Shown: piece after piece, positions 56,578 to 64,000 of the stretch | Numbering within the stretch: the first letter of the stretch is position 1 | Layout of the letters: every line of letters begins with the position of its first letter | Assembly: GCF_900116705.1 (NCBI RefSeq) | Contig: NZ_FPBP01000002.1 | Coordinates: 67,714 to 131,713, forward strand | Source: Halomonas korlensis | Lineage (GTDB): Bacteria; Pseudomonadota; Gammaproteobacteria; Pseudomonadales; Halomonadaceae | DNA: 64,000 nt | Reading direction: 5' to 3' | Program-made: the position numbers and the translations under genes | The notes under the pieces: model-generated | Databases searched by the model: none | Told to the model about the DNA's origin: nothing | The model's input: only the letters and a program-made list of their open reading frames with translations

Positions 56578-57966
56578 CTAAGTAGACGCTCGAGAGCCTT
56601 CCTCATTCTCCTCTGGCACATCATGAAAGTAGCTGACATGTGACTCGTCTGCCGTGGGTGGCCCCACCAGCGGTTCGGCGACGGCCACTTCGGGCACGGC
56701 TGCGGAAAGATCCTCCATGTGCTCGTGTTCGCTTGCCCCTTGGATCAATGCTTCGGTGACAACCAACTCGGCACCCACCGACGACATCGGCGTGGACGGC
56801 GAGAAAGGCGCCACCGGGATCGGCGCCGGGCGCACGCTGCGGCGCCAGCTGAAGAAGACAAGGAGCGCAAACCCCAGCACACCAAATGCCCAGAGCAATC
56901 CGGTATCGCCGATGGCCGCCATCACCGGCGAGATCAGCGGTGGGCTCACCGTGGAACCGACGGCGTTGATCAGCAGCAGGCCTTGGCTCATCCGCACCAG
57001 CGCGCCCGCCGGGGCGCGGTCCGCTGCATGGCCGACAGCCACCGGGTAAAGCGAAAACACCCCGCCACCGAGCATGAACAGCAGCCCCGCGAGCCACCAG
57101 GGATTAAGCGGCAATGCCAGCAGGGCAACGGCAATCACCACACAGAAAGCACTGATGGCGATCAGTACCAGTTGCCGATCATGGCGATCAGACCAGCGGC
57201 CCACTGGATACTGCAACAGCATGGCACCGAGCACCACCACCGCCATCATCTGGCCGATCTGGCTGACGCTCAGGCCGATGCGCTGCAGATACAGGGGCAG
57301 CAGGGAATAGATAGCGGCGACCAGAAGCCCTGAACCGAAGCTACCCATGACCCCGGTCGGCGTGAGGATGATCAGACGCAGCGGTGAGAGCGGCTCGGCT
57401 TTCTCGATCAGCGGCGACACCCGGGGGATCATCGCCATCGGCAACACCGAGAGCGAGGCCAGCATGCCGATTACCATGAATGAGGCAGCGCCGCCCATGG
57501 CCTCGGTAACGCCCAGCAACAGCTGACCGAGCACGCCAGCGGCATACAGCGAAATCATGTAGAGCGCCAGTAACCGGCCTCGGGCCTTGGCCTCACCGGC
57601 AGTGAGTAGCCAGCTTTCGATGACCAGATAGACCCCCACCGTGGCCCAGCCGCCGATCAGGCGCAGCAGGAACCAGGCCCAGGGCTCCGACACCAGCCCC
57701 TGCAGTAGCACGGTGACTGCTACCAGCGATGCGAAGCTGCCATAGGCACGAATATGGCCGATGCGCAGTAGCAGCCGGTCGTTGAGCATCGCACCAAGCG
57801 CCAGGCCGATGAAATAGGCCGACGAGACCCAGCCGATGACTACCGGCGATTCGCCGGCGGCGTCCAGCCGCAGAGTGATGACGGTGGCCAGGAAGCCATT
57901 GCCGATGCCGAGAATGAAAAGCCCCAGCAAGGGAGCCAGGGCCATGGCGAGCAGTTGCCGCGACAT
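56578..57966 (-). CDS. MFS transporter with acidic C-terminal tail
   Basis: The 462-residue protein has 12 membrane helices and resembles the YcaD/UhpC-like sugar or drug MFS group. The inter-helix 2-3 motif region reads GAMLNDRLLLRIGHIRAYG. The core ends near residue 390. An extra acidic tail of about 70 residues follows (VVTEALIQGASEHEHMEDLSAAVPEVAVAEP...ENEEGSRAST), which is unusual and may be regulatory. It starts at ATG 57966 and lies downstream of the methyltransferase gene on the same strand. Substrate unknown. Confidence 0.88.
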   Translation of the reverse strand: MSRQLLAMALAPLLGLFILGIGNGFLATVITLRLDAAGESPVVIGWVSSAYFIGLALGAMLNDRLLLRIGHIRAYGSFASLVAVTVLLQGLVSEPWAWFLLRLIGGWATVGVYLVIESWLLTAGEAKARGRLLALYMISLYAAGVLGQLLLGVTEAMGGAASFMVIGMLASLSVLPMAMIPRVSPLIEKAEPLSPLRLIILTPTGVMGSFGSGLLVAAIYSLLPLYLQRIGLSVSQIGQMMAVVVLGAMLLQYPVGRWSDRHDRQLVLIAISAFCVVIAVALLALPLNPWWLAGLLFMLGGGVFSLYPVAVGHAADRAPAGALVRMSQGLLLINAVGSTVSPPLISPVMAAIGDTGLLWAFGVLGFALLVFFSWRRSVRPAPIPVAPFSPSTPMSSVGAELVVTEALIQGASEHEHMEDLSAAVPEVAVAEPLVGPPTADESHVSYFHDVPEENEEGSRAST

Positions 57967-58083
57967 GAGACGCCTCGAAACAGGAAGGTAAAAACCAAGG
58001 GTGGCAGAACAGGCACGATCCCGCCTGACTCGTCGGCCCGGCGCTGGAATTGCGCCAGAATCATACGCTTGGCAAGCGTCGCG

Positions 58084-58746
58084 TCAATCTGTTTGTGTAC
58101 CGCGGAACGCGGACTTGTGCAACAGCGCCACGTCGGCGGCGGGCAGCGTCAGCGACAACTGCAGATGTTGCGCCAGCCAGACGAAGCTAGCCTCGCTGAA
58201 GAAGCTCACATGTGTCGGGTCGCGGATATAGTGCCAGCGAGCGAAAGCGTCCTTCGATGTCACCCGCTTGGTCATCAGTGCCAGCCAGCCGTCGGGATGG
58301 AGCATGCCGGCCAATCGCTCGAGTTCCCGGCCGGGTTCAAAGAGATGCTCTACCACTTCGCTTGCGGTAATGAAGTCGTAGCGACGCGTCAGCGCAAATG
58401 TTGCTGGCGCATAAAAGGGGTCATAGATCGCCATCGGATGGCCTACCTCTTCAAACATCACCGAGAGAGTCGGCCCGGGACCCGCGCCGAAGTCCAGACC
58501 GCGCGCGCCGGGGGCGAGACGCTGATGGAGCGGGTCGAACAGGCGGGAAAGAAAGCGGCGATACCCTGCATCGCCGGGCGTATTGTCATGTCGGTCGTAG
58601 ATCGCCTTCTCGGCCTCGCGGGACAACCGTTGGGCAGGGGGCACGAACACCAGGTCACAACGCAGACACTGGCGATAATCACGTCGGGCATCCTGATGAT
58701 AGAAAGCGGTATGACGAGATGTGCATAGCGGGCAGACCCTCATCAT
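58084..58746 (-). CDS. SAM-dependent methyltransferase with N-terminal zinc ribbon
   Basis: The 220-residue class I methyltransferase has a small ribbon CPLCTSRH...CLRCDLVFVPP (C-x2-C twice, about 5-32). The SAM motif is LDFGAGPGPTLSVMFEE (about 84-100) and later ITASEVVEHLFEP (motif II region). The class resembles bacterial type-11/12 methyltransferases that modify sugars or small molecules. ATG 58746 overlaps a possible second ATG one codon downstream; MMRVCPLC is the clean start. Divergent from the VOC gene, no pathway partner evident. Confidence 0.85.
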   Translation of the reverse strand: MMRVCPLCTSRHTAFYHQDARRDYRQCLRCDLVFVPPAQRLSREAEKAIYDRHDNTPGDAGYRRFLSRLFDPLHQRLAPGARGLDFGAGPGPTLSVMFEEVGHPMAIYDPFYAPATFALTRRYDFITASEVVEHLFEPGRELERLAGMLHPDGWLALMTKRVTSKDAFARWHYIRDPTHVSFFSEASFVWLAQHLQLSLTLPAADVALLHKSAFRGTQTD

Positions 58747-58785
58747 CGTATCCTTTCAACAGACTCATCGTTACAGGAGGTGTGA

Positions 58786-59187
58786 ATGCTGTCAGGTCTG
58801 GACCATCTGGTCATTACCGTGACCGACATTTCCCGCGCCGTGGATTTCTACTCCCGGGTACTGGGGCTGGATGTACGTTACCGCGACCGTGAACGCGTCG
58901 ACCTGATGCTCGGCGACATGGCGCTGCGCCTGCACTGGACCGATTCCGACGTATCGCCCACGGCGGCAACGCCAACGCCCGGCAGCCTGGACATCTGTCT
59001 GCGCAGTCAGCTTCCGCTAAGCGAGATACAGCGGCACCTGGAGGCGCTGGAGGTCGAGCTGGAACTCGGCCCGGTGACTCGCCAGGGCGCCATCGGTGAG
59101 ATCGAGTCACTCTATCTGCGTGACCCCGATGGCAACCTGCTCGAGATCAGCCGGCCACTGAAACACGACGCCACCTCTGACCCATAA
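58786..59187 (+). CDS. VOC-family (glyoxalase/extradiol-type) metal protein
   Basis: The 133-residue two-module VOC protein begins LDHLVITVTDISRAVDFYSRVLGLDVRYR (His as possible metal ligand) and contains LRLHWTDSDVSP and GEIESLYLRDPDGNLLEISRP (Glu as another ligand). Such proteins act as glyoxalases, dioxygenases or antibiotic-binding proteins; the fold is clear but the substrate is not. ATG has AGGAGGTGTG upstream. It is followed in the same direction by a DUF4870 protein and an LpxL-like acyltransferase. Confidence 0.85.
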   Translation: MLSGLDHLVITVTDISRAVDFYSRVLGLDVRYRDRERVDLMLGDMALRLHWTDSDVSPTAATPTPGSLDICLRSQLPLSEIQRHLEALEVELELGPVTRQGAIGEIESLYLRDPDGNLLEISRPLKHDATSDP

Positions 59188-59311
59188 TGCCCCGAACGGC
59201 ATGGGCTCAAGCCTTCATCGCCCATGCCTCATGGCTGGCATTGTAATTACCGACAGGTATCATTGGCGCCATACAGTGACGTTGCCATTCATTTCCCTAA
59301 CAGGATACGCC

Positions 59312-59710
59312 GTGAACGATTCCTCCAAGCACGACGCACTCAAGCATGGCGATGACGCCTCGGTCGTTCGCCAGGACGCCGCGCCCGACACTACCATGGC
59401 GATCGTGGTGTATGCCCTGCATCTGGCCGGCATCGTGACCGGCGGCGTGACGTCGCTGGTCGGCGTGGTGATCGCCTATGTCTATCGTGGCAAGGGGCCC
59501 GCCTGGCTCGATGAGCATTACCGCTACCAGATTCGCACCTTCTGGATGGCCTTGGTCTATTTCGCCGTCTCGGGGCTGCTCACGCTGATATTGATCGGCT
59601 TTCTCACCTGGCTGTTGGCCATCATCTGGCTGGTGATCCGCTGCGTCAAAGGCCTCAGGGCGCTCCACGAAAAGCGCGCCCCCAATAACGTGGACACTTG
59701 GCTGGTCTGA
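59312..59710 (+). CDS. DUF4870-family small membrane protein
   Basis: The 132-residue protein has three membrane segments (about 30-55, 72-92, 100-120), with YALHLAGIVTGGVTSLVGVVIAYVYRG and WLDEHYRYQIRTFWMALVYF, the DUF4870 signature. Its GTG start at 59312 has AGGA upstream; an open frame to 59201 adds residues with no family match. Function unknown. It immediately precedes the LpxL-like gene (3-bp gap), suggesting co-expression. Confidence 0.82.
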   Translation: MNDSSKHDALKHGDDASVVRQDAAPDTTMAIVVYALHLAGIVTGGVTSLVGVVIAYVYRGKGPAWLDEHYRYQIRTFWMALVYFAVSGLLTLILIGFLTWLLAIIWLVIRCVKGLRALHEKRAPNNVDTWLV

Positions 59711-59713
59711 TAT

Positions 59714-60643
59714 ATGCCACGTTCGGAGCCCAGTTTCAGCTCGCTCCAGGCCCGCGCCATTATCCTGATGTGGCGTATCCTCGCCGGTCGCAGCATGGCG
59801 ACCCTCTGGCGCATGGCACGCCTTGGCGGTCCGCTGGTGCACCGGTTCAGCCGGCGGGAGCGCGAGGTTACCGACATCAATCTCGCCCAGGTGCACCCTC
59901 ACCATAGTCGCGCCAAACGCCGCCATCTCGCGCGACAGAGCCTGACCCACTCGACCGCCACCATGCTGGAGCTGGGCTTTGCCTGGATGGCCGACCTCGA
60001 CCGGGTCCATGCCGCTATTCTCGAGGTCCACGGCCGCGAATTACTCGACGAAGCCCGGGCCGATGGTCGCGGGGTGATCGTGCTGGCGCCCCACTTCGGC
60101 AACTGGGAACTGCTCAACATCTGGTTGACGGGGCACTTCCCCATGACCGTCATGTACGAACCCCCCAAGCTCGTTGAGCTGGACCCGGTGATCCAGTATG
60201 GGCGCGAGCGTACGGGGGCCAGCCTGGTACCGACCAATCCACGCGGGGTGGCGGCACTGCTGAAGGCACTTCGGCAACGTGAGGTGGTCGGTATCCTGCC
60301 CGACCAGGAACCCAGTTGGGGCAGCGGCGTCTTCGCCCCCTTCTTTGGCCGTCCAGCCTATACCGGCACGCTATTGCCCAAGCTGGTGGCTCGCACCCAA
60401 GCCCGTGTCGTTACCGGCGTGGCACGGCGCCTGCCCGGTCGTGGCTTTGCCATCCATTTCTTGGCGGCTGACGAGCGTGTCTATGCCAGCGATGAGGCCA
60501 CGTCTGCCACCGGGGTCAATGCCTGTGTGGAAGCTGCCATCGCCCTGGACCCGACCCAGTATCAGTGGGAATACAAGCGTTACCGCAAGGTCATCCAGGA
60601 ACAGGAAGGTCATCCGCAGCATCGCTCGTTTCGACTCTACTGA
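59714..60643 (+). CDS. LpxL/HtrB-family lipid A acyltransferase
   Basis: The 309-residue protein is of the bacterial lipid A acyltransferase type. It has one N-terminal hydrophobic segment and the catalytic motif HxxxxE in APHFGNWELLNIWLTG (about 126-131). GILPDQEPSWGSGVFAPFFGRPAYTGT and GVARRLPGRGFAIHFL are further family motifs. It would add a secondary acyl chain (lauroyl or myristoyl type) to lipid A precursors at the inner membrane. Directly downstream of the DUF4870 gene; convergent with manC, the ends 44 bp apart. Confidence 0.87.
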   Translation: MPRSEPSFSSLQARAIILMWRILAGRSMATLWRMARLGGPLVHRFSRREREVTDINLAQVHPHHSRAKRRHLARQSLTHSTATMLELGFAWMADLDRVHAAILEVHGRELLDEARADGRGVIVLAPHFGNWELLNIWLTGHFPMTVMYEPPKLVELDPVIQYGRERTGASLVPTNPRGVAALLKALRQREVVGILPDQEPSWGSGVFAPFFGRPAYTGTLLPKLVARTQARVVTGVARRLPGRGFAIHFLAADERVYASDEATSATGVNACVEAAIALDPTQYQWEYKRYRKVIQEQEGHPQHRSFRLY

Positions 60644-60687
60644 CAGCGTCCAGCCTCGCCGAGGTGGGGTCGGCCTGTCGCTCGGCA

Positions 60688-62094
60688 TCACTCTCGCCCA
60701 TAGCGGTCGTCCAGGCGCACGATATCGTCTTCGCCCAGATAGCTGCCGGACTGCACTTCGATCAGGGCGAGCGGGATCAGCCCGGGGTTTTCCAGGCAAT
60801 GCACCCGCCCGACAGGAATGAAGGTGGATTCATTCTCGCCGACCAGAAACTGCCTATCGTCGAGCGTGACACGCGCCGTGCCGCTGACCACTACCCAATG
60901 CTCCGCGCGGTGATGGTGAAGTTGACGCGACAGACGGGCCCCGGGTTCGACGATGATCCGCTTGACCTGATGACGCGGCCCGGCATCGACACTCTGATAA
61001 TGGCCCCAGGGCCGGAACACGGTCGCATGCTCGACGACCTCGGGACGCCCAACCGACTCGAGATGCTCGACCAACTGCCGGACGTCCTGGGCCCGGCGAC
61101 GGTCGGCGACCAGCACCGCATCCGCCGTCTCGACGACCACAAGATTCTCGACGCCAAGCGTGGCGACCAGGCGCGACTCGGCGTGAACCAGCATTCCCTC
61201 GCTTGCCTCGCAGCACACGTCGCCGTGCAGCGCGTTGCCGCGTTCGTCATGGGGCAGCACTTCCCAGAGCGCCTGCCAGGAGCCAATATCGCTCCAGCCG
61301 GCCGCCAGCGTCACCATCGCCGCATCGTCGGTGCGCTCCATCACCGCCACGTCAATGGAGCCACTCGGGCTCGCCCGGAAGGCGTCGGCCTGCGGGCGCA
61401 GGAAATCCAGATCGCTCGCCGCGCCTTCCATGGCCCGGCGGCAGGCCTCGAGCATGGCCGGCTCGAAGGTGCCCAGTGCCGCCAGATAATCCTCAGGCGG
61501 CAGGACGAACATACCGCTGTTCCAGTAATGTTCACCGCTGGCCTGAAACGCCTCGGCGGTCATGGCGTCGGGCTTTTCCACGAAGCGCGCCACGGCGTAG
61601 CCGTTATCGCCGAGGCGCTCACCGGCCTGCAGGTAGCCGTAACCGGTCTCGGCGCGCGTCGGCACGACCCCGAAGGTGACCAGCCGCCCCTGCCCCGCGA
61701 GCCGCAAGGCATGCAGGAGTGCCTGGCGAAATGCCGTCTCGTCGGCCAGATGATGATCCGAGGGCAACACCAGCAAGGGGCCGTCGCGGCCCTGCGTTTC
61801 GGCGACCCATGCCGCCAGGGCGATTGCCGGCGCGGTGCCACGCCCTTCGGGCTCGAGTAGCAGAATCGCGTCCTCGACCCCAGCCTGGCGCAGCTGCTCG
61901 GCCGCCAGGAAGCGGTGGTCCTCCTGGCAGATCACGATCGGCGACCCGGCGCCCAGCCCGTCGAGCCGGGCAAGCGTGCTGGCCAGCAGGCTCCGGTCAT
62001 CGAGCAGCGATAGAAACTGCTTGGGCCGCTTGCGCCGCGACAACGGCCAGAGTCGCGACCCGCTGCCGCCAGCCAGAATCACGGGAGTGAACAT
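60688..62094 (-). CDS. manC: Mannose-1-phosphate guanylyltransferase / mannose-6-phosphate isomerase
   Basis: The 468-residue bifunctional type II enzyme makes GDP-mannose and interconverts mannose-6-phosphate and fructose-6-phosphate. The N-terminal nucleotidyltransferase reads VILAGGSGSRLWPLSRRKRPKQF (pyrophosphorylase motif), and FVEKPDAMTA lies further along. The C-terminal cupin (about 345-460) has the isomerase motif QLHHHRAEHWVVVSGTARV. ATG 62094 follows AAAGGAG, and a single base separates it from the stop of the membrane sulfatase-type gene (TGA-A-ATG). GDP-mannose feeds exopolysaccharide, lipopolysaccharide or compatible-solute pathways. Confidence 0.93.
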   Translation of the reverse strand: MFTPVILAGGSGSRLWPLSRRKRPKQFLSLLDDRSLLASTLARLDGLGAGSPIVICQEDHRFLAAEQLRQAGVEDAILLLEPEGRGTAPAIALAAWVAETQGRDGPLLVLPSDHHLADETAFRQALLHALRLAGQGRLVTFGVVPTRAETGYGYLQAGERLGDNGYAVARFVEKPDAMTAEAFQASGEHYWNSGMFVLPPEDYLAALGTFEPAMLEACRRAMEGAASDLDFLRPQADAFRASPSGSIDVAVMERTDDAAMVTLAAGWSDIGSWQALWEVLPHDERGNALHGDVCCEASEGMLVHAESRLVATLGVENLVVVETADAVLVADRRRAQDVRQLVEHLESVGRPEVVEHATVFRPWGHYQSVDAGPRHQVKRIIVEPGARLSRQLHHHRAEHWVVVSGTARVTLDDRQFLVGENESTFIPVGRVHCLENPGLIPLALIEVQSGSYLGEDDIVRLDDRYGRE

Positions 62095-62095
62095 T

Positions 62096-63703
62096 TCAAC
62101 GTCTCCTTTCGCTGTCGACGGGATGCGCGAAGTCCTCATGCAACCAACGGCGCAATTGATCCATGCCCGGGGGAGACGCCTCTTTCACCGGCACGGTACC
62201 GGGGACGAAACCCCGCGCCAGAAAGGGGGCAACCAACGCGGCATCACCGCTGATCACATGAACCGGCACCCCGGCGCTGGCGTCTTCCCCGGTGATCAGT
62301 GGTGCCGACTGGTGGTCGCCCAGCAAAATCAGCAGGGTCTGCTCATCGACATAGCGCTCCGCCCAGCTGGCGCTGGTATGTAAAGCGTAGTCCAGCGCCA
62401 GCGCATACTGGTCTCGCACCCTTTCGACATCCTGCCAGAGCACCTCGGGCGCCTCGCCGGCGTTTTCCCAGCGCTGGAACACACTCCCATCGCCGACATC
62501 CTCCCAGGCGAGAACGGGAATCACCGGCGTCCAGGGCGCGTGGCTGCTCACCAGCGCCGCCTGGGCGAAGATCGGTGACTCGGCCGGTTCGAGGATGCGT
62601 TGCTGAAGAAAGTGCAGGGTGTACTGATCGGGCATGGTGACCCAGTTGAGCGCCGGCCCGGCATAGTCGAAGTCATCTGCCGCATGGATGTCTTCGAAGC
62701 CGTAGGCTTCGCCTTCCGGCCAGGCCAGCGTGATCGCGGGCATGACGGCATGGGTGCGATGCCCACTGGCGCGGAAGTCATCCACCAGGGTCGCACGCTC
62801 GCTGGCAAGCATCAGCCGATACCACAGCGAGTTATCGATCCACTGCCCGCTGAGCGCGGTGGCGTGAGCCAGCCACGACTGGCCGCCCCGAACCGGCGAG
62901 TCGAGCGTCCCCGAGGCCACCGACAGACCCGCCTGCTCGAAACGCTCGGCCATGGCGTCCAGTCGCGGCCGCACGACCCCCGCATAGCGCTCGTCGAACA
63001 GTGCCGACACCCCATAGGATTCGACGAAAACCAGCAACACGTTCTTGCCCACCAGGCCCGGCATTTCGCGCGCCGGTGCCGGCACACGCTCCATGCGCGC
63101 CGCGAACTCGCGGTGGGCACGACGCGTCTCGAGCCATTGATCCACCTGGAAATACCACGTATTGAGCAGCGGCGTGCGTGCCATCGTGAGCAGTCGCGAG
63201 TGAGTGAACTCGGCCACGGCGAGGCCACTGCCGACGATCAGCAGCACCGCGCCTAGGGCGACCGACACTCGGTTGCGCTCCATGCCCTGCAGGGTTCGCA
63301 GTGCCCAGGCCAGAAACCCGACCAGCAGGCCGATGACCACTACCCCTCCGAGGACCGCCAGCAGCGCCGGCAGTAATCCTAGATTGCCGGTCAGCAAGTC
63401 GAGCACCGAGCGCAGCAGCGGCGTATCCAGATAGAGATTCAACGAACGCCCAAAGGTCAGCTGCGTCGCGGCGTTCCCCAGGCCGAGCAGCAACCCCAAC
63501 ATAACGATGACGATTATCAGCCACCGCAGCCAGACGATACGGGCTACAGTCGGCAGCACGATCATGAGCCCCGCCAATACGAGTGCCTCCAGGGCGAGCC
63601 AATGGGCTGTGGGCTCACCGAAGCGTACCCACAGCGGCACCAGCAACACCAGGTTGAGGATCGCGAGGGCCATCAAGGCGCGGGCAAGATAACGAAAAGT
63701 CAT
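62096..63703 (-). CDS. Membrane phosphoglycerol-transferase-like (sulfatase superfamily, OpgB/LtaS-type)
   Basis: The 535-residue protein has five N-terminal membrane helices (about 5-200). A periplasmic sulfatase-fold domain from about 220 begins VLLVFVESYGVSALFDERY and ends with the metal motif LILLGDHQSAPLITG. The middle contains SPVRGGQSWLAHATALSGQ, probably the nucleophile region. The architecture matches phosphoglycerol transferases (OpgB/MdoB) and LTA-synthase relatives that move glycerol-phosphate or ethanolamine onto glycans or lipids. ATG 63703 has GAGA upstream; the frame to 63832 crosses the divergent promoter region. It is translationally next to manC and divergent from an OpgG/D-like gene, which supports a glucan-decoration role. 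Confidence 0.82.
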   Translation of the reverse strand: MTFRYLARALMALAILNLVLLVPLWVRFGEPTAHWLALEALVLAGLMIVLPTVARIVWLRWLIIVIVMLGLLLGLGNAATQLTFGRSLNLYLDTPLLRSVLDLLTGNLGLLPALLAVLGGVVVIGLLVGFLAWALRTLQGMERNRVSVALGAVLLIVGSGLAVAEFTHSRLLTMARTPLLNTWYFQVDQWLETRRAHREFAARMERVPAPAREMPGLVGKNVLLVFVESYGVSALFDERYAGVVRPRLDAMAERFEQAGLSVASGTLDSPVRGGQSWLAHATALSGQWIDNSLWYRLMLASERATLVDDFRASGHRTHAVMPAITLAWPEGEAYGFEDIHAADDFDYAGPALNWVTMPDQYTLHFLQQRILEPAESPIFAQAALVSSHAPWTPVIPVLAWEDVGDGSVFQRWENAGEAPEVLWQDVERVRDQYALALDYALHTSASWAERYVDEQTLLILLGDHQSAPLITGEDASAGVPVHVISGDAALVAPFLARGFVPGTVPVKEASPPGMDQLRRWLHEDFAHPVDSERRR

Positions 63704-63830
63704 GGAAGGATCTCGAGAAAATAGACGCCGAAAAGAATATTGTATAAGATTTGTATCAAAATATCCTGGCAACTTGACGAGCATTTTGCTGTCAACTCCA
63801 TGGGAGAAAATGCTCAGGGAGGACAACCGC

Positions 63831-64000
63831 ATGCATCCGGCACGAAAGCTGGCAGCTAGCCTGTCACTGATATGGCTAGCCTCTTCGGCGTGGGCTGAAC
63901 CCGAGACGTCTCAGCCCAGCATATTCGATGAGGCCACCGAGCGGGCGCGTGCCTTGGCCGAAGCCCCTTACGAAGAACGCAATGGGGCATTACCCGAGGT
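63831..64000 (+). CDS. OpgG/OpgD-like periplasmic glucan biosynthesis protein, 3' end cut by window
   Basis: Only the first 56 residues are visible. ATG 63831 has AGGGAGG about 8 bases upstream. A signal peptide (about 1-22, SLIWLASSAWA) is followed by SIFDEATERARALAEAPYEERNGALPE, which matches the start of the OpgG/OpgD (MdoG/D) domain (F-D-x-V-x-x-A-x-x-L-A-x-x-P-Y pattern, then LPE). These proteins are required for beta-linked osmoregulated periplasmic glucans. It is divergent from the phosphoglycerol-transferase-like gene. The call rests on a short segment. Confidence 0.68.
   Translation, partial: MHPARKLAASLSLIWLASSAWAEPETSQPSIFDEATERARALAEAPYEERNGALPE

Noticed and set aside
60565..61860. 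431-codon plus-strand frame over manC
   Set aside because: Antisense shadow of manC with no recognisable domains.

Overview
The window is a high-GC chromosomal segment from a gammaproteobacterium. Protein content and gene order suggest Halomonas or a close relative (Halomonadaceae): a gltA / sdhCDAB-sucAB-lpd-sucCD supercluster, an intracellular polyhydroxybutyrate (PHB) depolymerase-type esterase, an AcrAB-TolC-like efflux set and many acidic proteins. The genus is an inference from sequence character; no 16S gene is present. I see no insertion sequence, prophage, CRISPR array or integrase. Most of the window is well-ordered housekeeping and metabolic DNA, and I found no multi-gene system that looks entirely new. 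The observations most worth a second look are regulatory.

Layout. 1-4.5 kb: end of a YcjF-type membrane protein, a universal stress protein, a HAD phosphatase and RNase II (rnb). 4.5-7.4 kb: a small operon read leftwards (ribbon-helix-helix regulator, PHB depolymerase-type esterase, DUF1989 protein) behind a promoter that overlaps a perfect 20-bp palindrome. 7.5-21 kb: the TCA-cycle block. sdhC-D-A-B, sucA-B, lpd and sucC-D run leftwards and gltA diverges rightwards. Together they encode citrate synthase, succinate dehydrogenase, 2-oxoglutarate dehydrogenase and succinyl-CoA synthetase. The E2 subunit SucB carries two lipoyl domains. 21-28.8 kb: a beta-hydroxyacid dehydrogenase, tRNA-Glu, tRNA-Ala and gltX, a frameshifted short-chain dehydrogenase, an XRE/S24-like regulator, a lipoprotein, a short DksA-like protein, a YedK/HMCES-type DNA-protein crosslinker and dusA.

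28.8-41 kb: a succinylglutamate-desuccinylase-like enzyme, a TtgR/AcrR-type TetR regulator, a YqiJ-like OB-fold membrane protein, an RND efflux pump with its adaptor and TolC-type channel, an alpha/beta hydrolase, an LpxR-type lipid A deacylase and a fructosamine kinase. Similar TACAT-type inverted repeats sit upstream of the TetR gene, the adaptor and the lpxR-like gene, with a half-site near tolC. They suggest one envelope-stress regulon. 41-51 kb: a NIF3-like protein, two Nudix hydrolases, a 2-oxoglutarate oxygenase, an L,D-transpeptidase, a DUF411 metal-binding protein preceded by a possible leader peptide, an ACR3-type arsenite efflux protein, YtoQ and MOSC proteins, a zinc alcohol dehydrogenase, an EamA exporter and a Mut7-C protein.

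51-58 kb: an acyl-CoA catabolic cluster (enoyl-CoA hydratase, 3-hydroxyacyl-CoA dehydrogenase, acyl-CoA ligase, a large DmdC-like acyl-CoA dehydrogenase) plus an MFS transporter. 58-64 kb: a methyltransferase, VOC and DUF4870 proteins, an LpxL-type acyltransferase, manC tightly coupled to a membrane phosphoglycerol-transferase-like protein, and the divergent start of an OpgG/OpgD-like periplasmic glucan gene cut by the window end.
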